A stretch of 64,000 nt of DNA from Stictocephala bisonia (lineage: Eukaryota; Arthropoda; Insecta; Hemiptera; Membracidae): positions 319,501 to 383,500 of the forward strand of contig JAQJVL010000734.1 of the NCBI GenBank assembly GCA_035578905.1, read 5' to 3'. The notes beneath the pieces were generated by a model. It saw nothing but the letters and a program-made list of their open reading frames with translations. It did no database searches and was not told the DNA's origin. Of the stretch, positions 63,051 to 64,000 are shown one piece after another (within the stretch, counting starts at the first letter, position 1; each line of letters opens with the position of its first letter). The position numbers and the translations under genes are program-made.

Positions 63051-64000
63051 TGTAATACACAAGCTTACTGAGCATATATGATAGTGTTTTGTTTTTCATT
63101 TTATAATTTAATTGAATCCTTTTTTCACTCCTCTTCCCAAGGTGTTTTATACTCTAATTTTTTTTAAAAATTTAAATCATTGTTATTTAGTTTAACTTAG
63201 GTTCTACAACTTTTAATAATAGAATTAATTTTAAATGTTGAATATTTTAAATTTTTTATTAATCATTTTATTTTGTCAAATTCACCTGTAATATAGAGAA
63301 TGATAATGATCAACTAACCCTCGAACAATACATAATTGGTAGTTATTTTAAAAATATATTTTTCTTCTATTTTCAATTTGAAAAAAATATAAGATAATCT
63401 GTAAAATAGCCACAAGGTAGGCATTTATAGATATTTTTCACAACTGAGTGTATTTTAAAATGTATAATTTTACTAAAAAAATAGATTTTAATTAATATTT
63501 ATTATTTATAAATATGAATTATTCATATATGCATCGATAGCTGTGTTACAATAAACAATGACAAAAATTGTGTTATTTATTTATACATAATCCATAATTA
63601 TAATTGATTAAATAATGGACTGCAATATAAATACTAGTAAATCAAACGGCACATTATTAATTAAACATATATAATTTTTAACTGTCTTAATAAAAAGTAT
63701 CGAGATTCACGTTTCATTGTTTGTTATTCAACAGTTCACTGAGTATGTAGATTGAAATCGTTGTCAGGCCTGGAGCTGGAACTGATTAGATTCTTGTCTA
63801 GTGTGACGTCACATGTGGTGTCGTATCTTGGAACAAATGACATTCGGAGTTATCTCTTCAGCCCCTGTCATAACTATTTTACAGAATGACCTGATTTGTT
63901 TGATCCATAGCAATGAGAATAAAACAACATTCAGCTAATTGACTTGAAGTTCATACGTGATTCACAAGTTATCAATTATATTCATAGATCACCCTTTATT
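63051..64000. other. AT-rich DNA with repeat family Y copy 2
   Basis: Family Y copy 2 starts at 63733 (listed separately). The rest is strongly AT-rich with no coding signal. Confidence 0.55.
63733..63900 (+). mobile_element. Unclassified interspersed repeat family Y, copy 2
   Basis: Reads agttcactgagtatgtagat, tgaaatcgttgtcaggcctg, then the palindrome tgtgacgtcaca (63802-63813). Matches the reverse complement of 32600-32821. Similarity weakens after the palindrome. Confidence 0.7.

Noticed and set aside
1..64000. A gene-encoded novel defence, biosynthetic or signalling system
   Set aside because: No cluster of intact genes exists in the window; all recognisable coding sequence belongs to dead retrotransposons.

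Overview
This window looks like a piece of an AT-rich arthropod nuclear genome, most likely an insect. The evidence is the absence of dense or operonic coding, remnants of several jockey/CR1-like and RNase H-bearing non-LTR retrotransposons, a tRNA-derived SINE, small inverted-repeat DNA elements, and a very heavy load of minisatellites. A hemipteran-type genome is my guess from the LINE families; the sequence does not prove it. I found no host protein-coding gene I can defend, no functional tRNA or rRNA gene, and nothing CRISPR-like or bacterial.

Layout. 1-1.6 kb: AT-rich DNA. 1.7-6.9 kb: one dead LINE copy, broken by a ~2.1 kb insertion with terminal inverted repeats (2875-4963) and by a 36-bp minisatellite (5.06-5.39 kb). 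7.0-9.57 kb: 62-bp minisatellite; a lone monomer of it lies on the far side of the LINE at 1.6 kb. 12.0-12.3 kb: probable LINE endonuclease remnant. 12.46-14.73 kb: three more arrays (125, 39 and ~58 bp). 16.6-18.4 kb: 51-bp array split by a 494-bp 5'-truncated LINE with a 12-bp target-site duplication. 21.3-21.7 kb: ~38-bp array. 21.9-28.8 kb: a 6.9-kb array of 92-bp units. 29.1-29.5 kb: 34/31-bp array beside a perfect hairpin. 31.6-31.9 kb: tRNA-derived SINE. 33.06-33.65 kb: fold-back element. 34.1-35.2 kb: 36-bp array. 35.55-37.49 kb: an unclassified insertion inside an older repeat. 37.8-38.8 kb: 32-bp array. 42.2-42.7 kb: second inverted-repeat element. 43.2-44.4 kb: LINE remnant. 45.1-46.6 kb: 67-bp array. 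47.6-47.8 kb: ~210-bp palindrome. 48.5-49.0 kb: 21-bp array. 49.05-49.99 kb: 104-bp array. 50.75-55.79 kb: a 5-kb array of 66/74-bp units. 59.2-60.6 kb: LINE remnant. 60.9-62.3 kb: 129-bp array. 62.86-63.05 kb: ~44-bp array.

By my estimate about 25 kb of the 64 kb (near 40%) is tandem repeat, in at least sixteen arrays with mostly unrelated units. Most long open frames here are by-products of arrays whose period is a multiple of three (21, 36, 39, 51, 66, 129 bp), which keeps several frames open on both strands. The interest lies in genome dynamics: array birth from dispersed monomers, higher-order homogenisation, nested and datable insertions, and pairs of unclassified interspersed repeats. 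I see no evidence for a new gene-encoded system. All coordinates and unit counts were read by eye and may be off by a few bases at diffuse edges.
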